The position numbers were made by a program, and so were the translations under genes. DNA of 28,623 nt, from the NCBI GenBank assembly GCA_047620505.1, contig JBLHKS010000080.1:1-28623 (forward strand), in the 5' to 3' direction. This document shows, in pieces, positions 15,346 to 22,970 of this stretch. How positions within the stretch are numbered: the stretch's first letter is position 1; the number at the start of each line of letters is the position of its first letter. The notes under the pieces were generated by a model that did not search any database, had not been told where the DNA came from, and worked only from the letters and a program-made list of their open reading frames with translations. This stretch comes from JBLHKS01 sp047620505 (lineage in GTDB: Bacteria > Verrucomicrobiota > Verrucomicrobiia > Verrucomicrobiales > DEV007).

Positions 15346-16899
15346 CTATTTCGACTCACCCAGAACTGGATAGCGCTCGATCACGGCTTTTGGAATCGTG
15401 TCGGGCCATCCTTCGTTCGTTTGGGTAGGCCCTGCGTTCGTGCGGCCGTTGCGGATCGCCTGCGAAAGGTCGTTCACGAGTTGTCCGACCAATTCCGGAT
15501 GCTCAGCTTCCACGTTTGTCGTCTCGGCAGGGTCGGCTTCCAGATCGAAAAGCTGGACTGGCGGAAGCGATTTGTTTTTGAGTGCTTGAGCCGGCTTCGG
15601 CGCGCTCCAGCCACCGGAACCGGGGCAGAGACAGAGCTTCCATTTCCCTTTTCGGATCGCGAACCCGCCGGCGATTGAGTGGTGAATCGTGAACGGCCGA
15701 ACGTCGTCCATTTTTCCGCGAAGCACGTTTGCGAACGAAAACGAATCCTCGGCCGCGTTCTCCGGAATTTCGGCCGTTTTGCCAATCAGATCGGCGGCTG
15801 TCGCGTAAAAATCACTCGCGCAAATAGTCGTGTCTGTCGTCGTCCCTGCGTCGACTTCCCTTGGCCAACGAACAACGAACGGCACGCGGTGTCCGCCCTC
15901 AAAAATGTCCGCCTTGTGCCCGCGCCAGTCGCCATTCGGCTTGTGCCCTTTTTCGATCAGAGGTGGGATCTTCGCCGCTGGTGAGCAGCCGTTGTCTGCG
16001 GTGAAAAGCACCAAAGTGTCCTCAGCCAAGCCAAGCGCATCCAGTTCAGCGAGCACCTCGCCGACAACCCAATCGGTCTCCATCAGGAAATCGCCGTAGT
16101 CGCCGAGCGGCGATTTACCCTTCCAATTTTCGGACGGGACGATCGGCGTGTGTGGGCTTGTCAGGGGCAAGTAGAGGAAGAACGGCTTGTCTGAATTTTC
16201 CGCGCTCTTCTTGATGAAAGCCCGGGACTCGCGCGCGAAATCAATTAGGCAATTCACCGCCTCGAAGTCAGCAGCTGCTGGCCCGGGTCGGTGAAACGCT
16301 TTGGTGTGTGTCGCCTCAGCCGTTGGCGTCCCGTTTTTGAGATAAACGTAGGGAAACATGTCGAGTGAGGCCGGAATGATGAACGACTCGTCGAAACCCA
16401 GATCGGTTGGGCCCCCCGCGACCTTTTTCGTATAGTCGATGTCCCAGCCGCCACCCTTGGTTTCGCCGTTCTGCGCTTCGCGCTTTTCGCCGTCCGGCAA
16501 TTTTTGCCAGCCGAGCCCGAGGTGCCACTTTCCGACGATCCCGGTCCGGTAGCCGTGCTTTCCGAGGAACCCGGGCAGCGTCAGTCGATCGGTCGGAATC
16601 AGCGGTTCGTCGAGACCGAACAGGACGCTCTTTTTCAACCGCGATCGCCAGTTGTAGCGGCCTGTCAGGATTCCGTAGCGCGTCGGCGTGCAGACCGAAG
16701 ACGTCGTGTGCGCGTCCGTGAAGCGCATCCCCTCAGCGGCGAGCCGGTCGATGTGCGGCGTCGGCGCGAGCCCGCCCGCGTGGGAAACATCGCCATAACC
16801 CATGTCATCAGCGAGGATGAAAATAAGATTCGGGGTTTTGGCCGCTGTGGTTCCGAGGAGCGCCAGCATCGCGGCGCAGAAAAGAGTCAATCGCTTCAT
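15346..16899 (-). CDS. Secreted type I sulfatase
   Basis: The 517-residue protein has a signal peptide (about 1-20, MKRLTLFCAAMLALLGTTAA), then NLIFILADDMGYGD with the metal-binding D31 and D32. The sulfatase signature C70-T-P-T-R (SVCTPTRYGILTGRY) follows, where C70 would be converted to formylglycine. Later landmarks are GKWHLGLG, SPHTPIVP, LFTADNGCS and LFDLEADPAETTNVEAEHPE near the end. It would release sulfate from sulfated polysaccharides or related esters in the periplasm; the substrate is not predictable. The frame is open 170 codons upstream, but ATG 16899 gives the signal peptide. No formylglycine-generating enzyme gene is in the window. One palindrome copy is read as AAA. Confidence 0.92.
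   Translation of the reverse strand: MKRLTLFCAAMLALLGTTAAKTPNLIFILADDMGYGDVSHAGGLAPTPHIDRLAAEGMRFTDAHTTSSVCTPTRYGILTGRYNWRSRLKKSVLFGLDEPLIPTDRLTLPGFLGKHGYRTGIVGKWHLGLGWQKLPDGEKREAQNGETKGGGWDIDYTKKVAGGPTDLGFDESFIIPASLDMFPYVYLKNGTPTAEATHTKAFHRPGPAAADFEAVNCLIDFARESRAFIKKSAENSDKPFFLYLPLTSPHTPIVPSENWKGKSPLGDYGDFLMETDWVVGEVLAELDALGLAEDTLVLFTADNGCSPAAKIPPLIEKGHKPNGDWRGHKADIFEGGHRVPFVVRWPREVDAGTTTDTTICASDFYATAADLIGKTAEIPENAAEDSFSFANVLRGKMDDVRPFTIHHSIAGGFAIRKGKWKLCLCPGSGGWSAPKPAQALKNKSLPPVQLFDLEADPAETTNVEAEHPELVGQLVNDLSQAIRNGRTNAGPTQTNEGWPDTIPKAVIERYPVLGESK
16269..16280. repeat. CAGCAGCTGCTG palindrome (exact)
   Basis: Exact copy inside the sulfatase gene, read on the minus strand as AAA (GPAAADF). 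Confidence 0.9.
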
Positions 16900-16990
16900 G
16901 CTATTGAGTGGAGCTTCGGGAATGAGAATGACAAGAGCCTTTTTACGAGTTCCTGACAACAAGAGCGGAAAAATCGGATAGGGATGAGTC

Positions 16991-17833
16991 ATGAAATCTG
17001 CTCTTCTCACTTCAGCATTCGCGCTTGGCGCGGCTTTGACCATTTTGGCGGCGGAGCCCGAGGCTGGTCCGGAAACTGGAGGCTTGCGAATGAGGTTAAC
17101 CGTCAGCCCCGCTGAAGCGGGCCATGAAGTCCGCGTCGACATCGAAAACGTCACCAAACAGCCGATCACGATGAAGGCTGGCTGGTGGCACGATACGAAT
17201 GACGGAAATTTCGCCGAATTCATCGAGGGCGCGCTGAGCGTCGAAACCTGGCCGGCGATCGCGCCGTGGATCGGACAGGTCATGGGCGAGCACCGCACCA
17301 AGCCGCAGCCTGAGCAGTTGCTGGCACCTAGCGAGACGTGGTCGACCAGTTGGAAAGCCGACGGAAAGACTCTGAAGTCGCACGTCGCCGATCCGCTCTC
17401 TGTGCACAACCCGGAATTTCCGTTTCCCGGGCTCTACGCGGTTCACGGTCTGCTGACGATCGCAATCGCGGACGAGGCCGACGGGGAACGGACCGTCAAG
17501 CTTCGCAGCAACGAACAGCTTGTTTCGGTTGGCGGCTCCAAGGCGGCCCCAAAGCACACTCACTGCCAACTCTGGGGCGCGAACGAGGAAGACGAAACGG
17601 CCTCGCTTTCGTTAGGTCAGCTGGCGCAGATCGAGAAGGGCGATGAGTTTGAGATCGTAACCGGGATGGGCGAATCGTGGAAATTGACGATCGCTGAAGT
17701 CTACCAAGAGAGCTCTCGCGGAAAACTCGAACTGCTCAGGACGAATCCGGAGATCAGACGCGAGGCGAGGTTTCCGGGCAGGAGCGACGAGGCAGCTTTG
17801 ATTATCGAGAAACTCGAGGCGGCCTCGAATTAA
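16991..17833 (+). CDS. Secreted hypothetical protein, 280 aa
   Basis: The 280-residue product starts with a signal peptide (about 1-21, ending LAAEP). I do not recognise a family. Residues about 35-60 (LTVSPAEAGHEVRVDIENVT) look like one edge of an immunoglobulin-like beta sandwich of the kind found in cell-surface proteins. The centre is Trp-rich (AGWWHDTNDG, ETWPAIAPWIG), and the C-terminal half alternates strands and charged turns. Its ATG is 91 bases from the divergent sulfatase start, so the pair could share a promoter region. Its stop overlaps the next minus-strand gene stop by four bases (17830-17833), tail to tail. It contains a weak palindrome relative GAGCAGTTGCTG (EQLL) at 17312. 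Confidence 0.7.
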   Translation: MKSALLTSAFALGAALTILAAEPEAGPETGGLRMRLTVSPAEAGHEVRVDIENVTKQPITMKAGWWHDTNDGNFAEFIEGALSVETWPAIAPWIGQVMGEHRTKPQPEQLLAPSETWSTSWKADGKTLKSHVADPLSVHNPEFPFPGLYAVHGLLTIAIADEADGERTVKLRSNEQLVSVGGSKAAPKHTHCQLWGANEEDETASLSLGQLAQIEKGDEFEIVTGMGESWKLTIAEVYQESSRGKLELLRTNPEIRREARFPGRSDEAALIIEKLEAASN

Positions 17834-18228
17834 TCGTGACGCATTTTGTGTCGAGTTCGGCCTCGAGCATCGAAGCCGATCTCCCAAAGGATATGCAGAT
17901 AAAATGGGCGTTGTTGCGAGTAGTGAAAGAGTTCGACCACTAACTTGGGATCGTCTTTCAAGTTCCGGTTGTTTTCTCCCCACCACATGTCGAACCCATC
18001 CCAAGGACCGTCGCTCGTCTTTCTTTTTGGCTCACCCATGATTTTGACGACTTCTTCTCGTGTCGCTCCCTTCGAAATCGAGTCAAACTGGTGCTGGATG
18101 ACCCGAATTCGATAAATCGGCCAAAAGAACACGGAAACGAAAAGCAAGGTCGGCACGAGGCAGCCGCAACCGACCAAAACGACTCTTCTCGTCGCATTCA
18201 ACTTCAGAAACGGAACCCGCTCGCTCAC
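17830..18228 (-). CDS. Membrane-anchored protein with BamE/SmpA-like motif
   Basis: The 132-residue product has a single N-terminal membrane helix (about 15-37, VVLVGCGCLVPTLLFVSVFF) and then a small soluble domain. Residues 48-69 (FDSISKGATREEVVKIMGEP) follow the pattern of BamE/SmpA-like domains (phi-x-x-I-x-x-G-x-T-x-x-E-V-x-x-x-M-G-x-P), but the lipoprotein Cys of true BamE is lacking and the Trp-rich remainder is unlike it. The ATG overlaps the upstream glycosyltransferase stop (ATGA, 18225-18228), so translation is coupled. Function is unknown. The overlap hints that it acts with the glycosyltransferase or its odd C-terminal tail. Confidence 0.65.
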   Translation of the reverse strand: MSERVPFLKLNATRRVVLVGCGCLVPTLLFVSVFFWPIYRIRVIQHQFDSISKGATREEVVKIMGEPKRKTSDGPWDGFDMWWGENNRNLKDDPKLVVELFHYSQQRPFYLHILWEIGFDARGRTRHKMRHD

Positions 18229-20120
18229 GAATGCGGCGGATCGACGCGCTGCTCCTGAGCGGGCGGCGTCGCGGCATCTCCGCCTTCGTCATCCGAGCAC
18301 GCGGCCATCGGCAGGGCGCTAACCGCGATTCCCGCAGCGGCGGCACCGACCAGCAGCTGCTGCTTGCGCTTGTTCGAATGTCCGAAGCGTTCGCGGCGGA
18401 TCTTGAGCGAATTCTTCTCGTGAATCCGGTAGACCACGTTGCGGACTTCGTCGTCGCGGACGAACTCGCCACCAGCTTTGTGGATTCGATCCCAGAGATG
18501 ATAATCGTCGGCACCGAGGCCAATCGCCCGCTCCTGGTAGTTGCCAGCCTTGAGCGCAATTTTCGTGCGCAGCAGCACGGACGAATGCGGCAACATGTTG
18601 TCGTCTGAATTGCCAGTGAACATCGTTTCAACCGGCTTGTTCGGCCAGTGGAGACGCGGCTCGATTTCGCCGTCCTGAAGCGTGTTCAGCATGCAGCCGT
18701 AGACGTCTTTACCGGTCGAATCGAGCGTCTTGACCGCGCGCTCGAGGTAGGTCGGCAGGAGCTGATCGTCGTAGTCGAGTGGCTTGTAGAATTCGGTATC
18801 GCACTGCGCGACGGCTTGGCGATGAAGCCAGCTGCAGTGCTCGATGTCGGCCTCGAGACCGGTGCAGATCAGCGGAAGATCGAAGCGTTTCGCGAGCCGC
18901 TCGCCGAGTTCCCACGGTCCGTCGACGAGGAGCACGACCTTGAATTTGCGATACGTCTGCGTCGCGATGCTGTTGATCGCGTCGTCGAGGTAAGCCGGAT
19001 CGACGCCGTCGTGAATTCGAACGCCGAAGGTGACGCGAGCGTCGTCGTGCTGAAGCTCGGTTCCCGTGAGTTTGGCGAGCACAGGCCGGTAGGTCGCGGC
19101 GAAATTCGAGCCAAGCGAGAGTTTGTCGACGGAAGCGAGGCACTTGACCGGATCGAGCTTGGCCGCTTTGAGAATCGCGGTGTGCGCGGTTTTCGCGAGT
19201 CGCTTCGGATTGGAATTCCAATCGATGAGATAGCCGTTCTGGCCATTCTTGATGAACTCGGCGACGCCGCAGGTTTTCGTGACGACGACCGGAATTCCGC
19301 AGCTGAGCGCTTCGGCCGCGGTGAGGAGAAATCCCTCTTTTTCGCTGTTGCCGAGCAGCACGTGGCAGCCTTCGAGACGATGCCGATAGCTTAGTGCGTT
19401 AAAATCGAGCGGCCGAATATCGAGCCGATCCTCGACGCCGAGCTTCTTCGCAAGCTTCAGCAGCTGCTCAAGCGCCTCGCCCTGCTTTTTAAGTGTGTAA
19501 TCGAGCCCGGCGGTGTCCGAACCGGTCCAGGCGCGGATCACGATGCGCGGATTCTCAGCGAGAAGGTAAGGAAGGGTCATGATCCCCTTTTCCTCAAGCG
19601 GACGGCCCATCCAGCCGACGATGATCCGGCCATTTTTGTCGTAATCGCCCTTGGCCATGCAGAATTCGGTCACCGGCGGCGGCAAAACGCCTGCATTTTC
19701 GTGACCGTTTTCGCTCATCCAATCGGAGTAGCGATCGACGACTTTCTGCGAGACGCCCGCGACGGTCATCCCGGTTTTTCCGGCGTAAGCCTTTGAGTAG
19801 TAACGCCATCCGGCGTCGTTCCAGCTGTGAAGCACCGTCGCCGTCGGTCGTTCCGGAAGCCCGTCGACATTGCCGTAGCTCAAAAAGTAGCTGCTCGGAT
19901 TCGCCGGCGCTTCCCGGGTGATTTTCCCGCAGGTGAAGCCGTTTTTCACCGCCGCGTCGAGCAGCGGCATGTCATCGGACTGACTATAAAGAGTGGTGCG
20001 ATCACGAACCCAGTCCGGCAGGGTCTCGATGTAGCGCAGAACAGCCGTCTGCGCGCCGCCGAGGGCCATGTTGTGGGTGACGAAGCAGGGGGCGATTTGG
20101 GGAAGCAAAGGATGATCCAT
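18225..20120 (-). CDS. Two-domain glycosyltransferase (GT4 plus GT2) with lipoprotein-like C-terminal tail
   Basis: The 631-residue protein joins a GT-B domain (about 10-350) to a GT-A domain (about 360-570). The first half has ALGGAQTAVLRY (19-30), HSW at 98-100, VGWMGRPLEEKG (168-179) and the acidic pair in EKEGFLLTAAEALSCGIPVVV (near 260-280), typical of GT4 enzymes. The second half opens with VTFGVRIHDGVDPAYLDDAINS and has DYDD (449-452) as a DXD-type metal site, typical of GT2. Oddly, residues 584-631 look like a complete lipoprotein precursor: KRKQQLL, a hydrophobic stretch, a lipobox ending MAAC with Cys608, then an acidic SDDEGGD tail. It could serve as a C-terminal membrane anchor. 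Sugar substrate unknown. The stop overlaps the next gene. Confidence 0.85.
   Translation of the reverse strand: MDHPLLPQIAPCFVTHNMALGGAQTAVLRYIETLPDWVRDRTTLYSQSDDMPLLDAAVKNGFTCGKITREAPANPSSYFLSYGNVDGLPERPTATVLHSWNDAGWRYYSKAYAGKTGMTVAGVSQKVVDRYSDWMSENGHENAGVLPPPVTEFCMAKGDYDKNGRIIVGWMGRPLEEKGIMTLPYLLAENPRIVIRAWTGSDTAGLDYTLKKQGEALEQLLKLAKKLGVEDRLDIRPLDFNALSYRHRLEGCHVLLGNSEKEGFLLTAAEALSCGIPVVVTKTCGVAEFIKNGQNGYLIDWNSNPKRLAKTAHTAILKAAKLDPVKCLASVDKLSLGSNFAATYRPVLAKLTGTELQHDDARVTFGVRIHDGVDPAYLDDAINSIATQTYRKFKVVLLVDGPWELGERLAKRFDLPLICTGLEADIEHCSWLHRQAVAQCDTEFYKPLDYDDQLLPTYLERAVKTLDSTGKDVYGCMLNTLQDGEIEPRLHWPNKPVETMFTGNSDDNMLPHSSVLLRTKIALKAGNYQERAIGLGADDYHLWDRIHKAGGEFVRDDEVRNVVYRIHEKNSLKIRRERFGHSNKRKQQLLVGAAAAGIAVSALPMAACSDDEGGDAATPPAQEQRVDPPHS
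18351..18362. repeat. CAGCAGCTGCTG palindrome (exact)
   Basis: Exact copy in the tail of the glycosyltransferase gene, read as QQLL just before the hydrophobic stretch. Confidence 0.9.
19458..19469. repeat. CAGCAGCTGCTG variant (11/12)
   Basis: CAGCAGCTGCTC in the GT4 part, read on the minus strand as EQLL. Confidence 0.7.
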
Positions 20121-20316
20121 GGGTCCGAGGAGTCGGTGCAGTTTTCGCGGTTTGCGCTCAATCTACGGAGATTTCCGCCGGGAGCAATTTCCCCCGATGG
20201 AGCGCGCTTTAGACACGCTCTTTTTGACCCGAACTTTCCGAATTCCTTCAGAAAAAGGCGTCGCGCCTCGCTTCGATCTCGCGCCAGCCCACCGGCACGC
20301 CGAGTCGCGATTTCGT

Positions 20317-21363
20317 TCAGAGCCAATCGGGTTTGTGCTCGCGCCACCACGATTTCGTCCGCTTCCACCAAGTGTCCGGCTTCTGCTCGTTGAAAATCAA
20401 GAGCTTCTGCTCAGCGTCGTAGCGGACGCTCGAGCCCGCCGTGTTTTCCAGATACCAATCCAGCAGCTGCTGAGGCGAGGTGTCGCGAAAGCTGAAGTCC
20501 GGTGGGAGCGCCGCGGGTTTGATTCCGTCAAGCTCAAACCAGAGCAATGCCTCTACCTTCACCGCTGACTCCGTGGCATGACCGATCGCATTTAAAAGTC
20601 TCCCCTCCGAATAGCTGATCGTCGATCCCTGGATTTCGGCTTGAACGGAAACTCGGGGCATCCGGACTTCGAACAGATTCTCGATCTGCCTGGAGTTCGG
20701 CATTTCCGGCAGCTCTTCAATGCTGAACCGCTGAAATTCGGTCAAATCGGCGGCTGGCACGGCGATCTCGATTGCAGTGTCGTGCCAGATTCGCAATTCG
20801 AAATCGAGGATCGCCCATTGGTCAGCGAAACGGGCAAAGTTTTCGTCGCGGGGAAATGCATTCGCCGCCGCCGCGCCAGTTCTGACATCGAATGCCGCCG
20901 TGTGCCTGAGCTTGTGATTAATTGGGGCACCGTCTCTTGAGCGAATCAAAAGCCGAAGGAGGGGGCGATCCGTGTGCGGATCCAAATGAAACCAGCCAGC
21001 CGGCACGCCTTGAGACTTCAGTTCGGACTCAGAGCAAAACGCTCCCGTTTCCGGGGCGCGAAACTTCACCGGATAGGTCCAATCGCGAATCTGCATTTCG
21101 ATTGGAATTTGATCATCCGGGCCCGGAACCCAGACGGCGACGCCGATGAGCTCAAATCGATGATTCTCAAAACTCGGCAGCGGTGTTCGGTCGATGTAGT
21201 GGGTGTTGGCCAGGTAGCTCTCGGTCTCGCGGCTCTCCGTTGGCGAGCTGTGAAATCGCGGGCTGCTCTCAAGAAGGTAGAAAAACACCGCCGCCGCCAC
21301 GAACAGGATCACGAGCACGGCGCCGAACCATTTCCGCCAGGATGATTTTCGTTTCGCGCTCAT
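20317..21363 (-). CDS. Membrane-anchored protein, tandem paralogue B
   Basis: The 348-residue product has a basic N-terminus, one membrane helix (about 15-33, FGAVLVILFVAAAVFFYLL) and a large extracytoplasmic part. It is clearly paralogous to the gene just upstream. Shared landmarks are SPRFHSSPTESRE after the helix, ENLFEVRMPR in the middle, FRDTSPQQLLDWYLENT, LLIFNEQK, and a Trp/Lys-rich end (WWKRTKSWW). The family is unknown to me. FRDTSPQQLLDWYLENT with the strand that follows recalls small secretin/STN-like modules, but this is weak. ATG 21363 overlaps the paralogue's TGA (ATGA), which decides the start over an upstream in-frame ATG at 21414. A 46-base block around its palindrome is identical in both genes. 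Confidence 0.8.
   Translation of the reverse strand: MSAKRKSSWRKWFGAVLVILFVAAAVFFYLLESSPRFHSSPTESRETESYLANTHYIDRTPLPSFENHRFELIGVAVWVPGPDDQIPIEMQIRDWTYPVKFRAPETGAFCSESELKSQGVPAGWFHLDPHTDRPLLRLLIRSRDGAPINHKLRHTAAFDVRTGAAAANAFPRDENFARFADQWAILDFELRIWHDTAIEIAVPAADLTEFQRFSIEELPEMPNSRQIENLFEVRMPRVSVQAEIQGSTISYSEGRLLNAIGHATESAVKVEALLWFELDGIKPAALPPDFSFRDTSPQQLLDWYLENTAGSSVRYDAEQKLLIFNEQKPDTWWKRTKSWWREHKPDWL
20440..20485. repeat. 46-bp identical block, copy 1 (copy 2 at 21483-21528)
   Basis: A 46-base stretch is identical at 20440-20485 and 21483-21528, centred on CAGCAGCTGCTG (20461-20472 and 21504-21515), while the surrounding paralogous genes have diverged strongly. Gene conversion or constraint on the DNA itself would explain this. 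Confidence 0.85.
20461..20472. repeat. CAGCAGCTGCTG palindrome (exact)
   Basis: Exact copy in paralogue B, read as QQLL in SPQQLLDW. Confidence 0.9.
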
Positions 21364-22922
21364 TTCAGCCAATTCGGTTTGGTTCGTTTCCACCACGCCT
21401 TGATTCGATCCCATCTCGAATTGCGCTCTTCGTTGAAAACCAGAAAGCCGGTCTCCTCATCGATCCGCGCGTTCGCTTCCGGCGTGTTTTCCAGATACCA
21501 ATCCAGCAGCTGCTGAGGCGAGGTGTCGTGAAATGTCAGATCATCGGGAAGCGCTTCCGGCTGCGAAACTCTCCAGCAGTAGCGCTTGATTTGGAATGGC
21601 ATCTGAACGGCCTCGGCAATGGACTCAAGAAAATCGCGCTCCGAACTGACTACAAATCCGAAATTTGGAGGAAGAGTCAACCTCGGCATCCGGACTTCAA
21701 AGAGGCTTTCGATCGAACGCAGATTCGGAAGGTCGGGCAAGCCCGCGATCTCGAACATCAGCTCGGTTTTTTGTGGAAGAAAAACGAGGTTCATCGGGCC
21801 TTTGGTCTTCGGCGCGCGAGTCCACATCATCTCGAGGAGTCCGAGTTCGCCGTGCGCCCAATCCCAACGGTAATTTCCGGTCTCGTCATCGAGAATTCCC
21901 ACGTGTCGGCCGAACGCCCCGGCTGAACTCCGCAGCAGAGCCTGCCGCTCCTGCCAACCGCGATGCCTGGTGATCGCCGCAAAAGGTGGCGTGATGCCGG
22001 GACGAACATTCCCCTTAATAAATGGCTCGAGCAGCCCCATGTCTTCGCCCGGTGCCAGAGGGTGGGTCGCGCTGATCGACGACAGCGCTCTAATTCCGAT
22101 TCCTTCAGCCGCGAATTGAAGCCGGAGCCGGTCTCCAAAAACCGCCTGCTTGCCAACGCTCATCGGCAATTCGGCAAACATCGGTTCCCCGGTCAAACCG
22201 ATGGCCCAGATCTTCACCGGCGTGTCGCGCCAGGCGTTCAACAAGAGGTCCATCCGAGTCCACGGTCCCGACGTCGAAGCCGAATGCATGTGGCTCGGAT
22301 TCACCCGCGCGCCCGTCCGCGCATCCACAAGAATCGGACCATAAATTTGCGTAACCGGCATGTTTTCCGAACGGAAAATCAAGCGGATCCATGGCTTCTG
22401 ATCATGTTGAGAAATTTGGGACGAATTCCAATCCTTTGGAATCTTCAATCGCTCTAACTCGTCCGAATCGAATGATTGCAGGCTTTCCGGATCCCGAAAT
22501 CGCATCGACGCGCGCCATTCCGGATCGTCCCGATCGTCGTCCGGCTCAGGATGCCAGGTCGCGAACGCAAACAGCTCAATCTCGTCGTCACCCAGCAGCT
22601 GCTGGGTCCACGCGTTCGGCAAATCGGTCAACGGCGTTGGCTTCTCAGTTTCCCAGGTCAAAACGAACTCCCCACCAAGACCCTCGACCCGGCGCGGCCG
22701 GTCCATTTCGTGACGCGCTGCGTGTCCCCGTGGCGGCTCTTTGAATGACTCTAAAATCTGCCCGGTCGGCACTGGGAAGGCCCCGTGGTACCCGGTTTCT
22801 ATGCGCGGTTCCGTCGGCGAACTGAAGAGTCGCGGCGTCGCGTTCAGCAGATAGAAGAAAACGCCAGCGCCCACGAAAAGCAGGAACCCGAGAATCAGCC
22901 AGACGCGTCGAAAGCGCTTCAT
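21360..22922 (-). CDS. Membrane-anchored protein, tandem paralogue A
   Basis: The 520-residue product has an N-terminal membrane helix (about 7-26, VWLILGFLLFVGAGVFFYLL) and a long extracytoplasmic region. It shares its beginning and its last 130 residues with paralogue B (TPRLFSSPTEPR, ESLFEVRMPRL, FHDTSPQQLLDWYLENT, WWKRTKPNWL). The middle (about 50-350) is expanded; only B's short equivalents of the VDARTGA and DTPVKIW segments are recognisable. No known domain is identified. It starts 48 bases downstream of the PQQ-propeller stop on the same strand and is translationally coupled to paralogue B. Length variation around conserved ends suggests a duplicated surface or envelope component. It carries two exact palindromes. 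Confidence 0.8.
   Translation of the reverse strand: MKRFRRVWLILGFLLFVGAGVFFYLLNATPRLFSSPTEPRIETGYHGAFPVPTGQILESFKEPPRGHAARHEMDRPRRVEGLGGEFVLTWETEKPTPLTDLPNAWTQQLLGDDEIELFAFATWHPEPDDDRDDPEWRASMRFRDPESLQSFDSDELERLKIPKDWNSSQISQHDQKPWIRLIFRSENMPVTQIYGPILVDARTGARVNPSHMHSASTSGPWTRMDLLLNAWRDTPVKIWAIGLTGEPMFAELPMSVGKQAVFGDRLRLQFAAEGIGIRALSSISATHPLAPGEDMGLLEPFIKGNVRPGITPPFAAITRHRGWQERQALLRSSAGAFGRHVGILDDETGNYRWDWAHGELGLLEMMWTRAPKTKGPMNLVFLPQKTELMFEIAGLPDLPNLRSIESLFEVRMPRLTLPPNFGFVVSSERDFLESIAEAVQMPFQIKRYCWRVSQPEALPDDLTFHDTSPQQLLDWYLENTPEANARIDEETGFLVFNEERNSRWDRIKAWWKRTKPNWLK
21504..21515. repeat. CAGCAGCTGCTG palindrome (exact)
   Basis: Exact copy in paralogue A at the position equivalent to 20461 in paralogue B, read as QQLL. 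Confidence 0.9.
22593..22604. repeat. CAGCAGCTGCTG palindrome (exact)
   Basis: Exact copy in paralogue A near its N-terminal third, read as QQLL (TQQLLGDD), in a part not shared with paralogue B. The dyad extends to 16 bp. Confidence 0.9.
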
Positions 22923-22970
22923 GGGAAACTCATACCTGGAGCAGCCCGCCTCGTCGACCTTCGATCCAGA

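Noticed and set aside
20200..20225. GAGCG...CGCTC hairpin followed by TTTTT, plus strand
   Set aside because: Both flanking genes are on the minus strand, so a plus-strand terminator has no transcript to end; the stem is only 5 bp.
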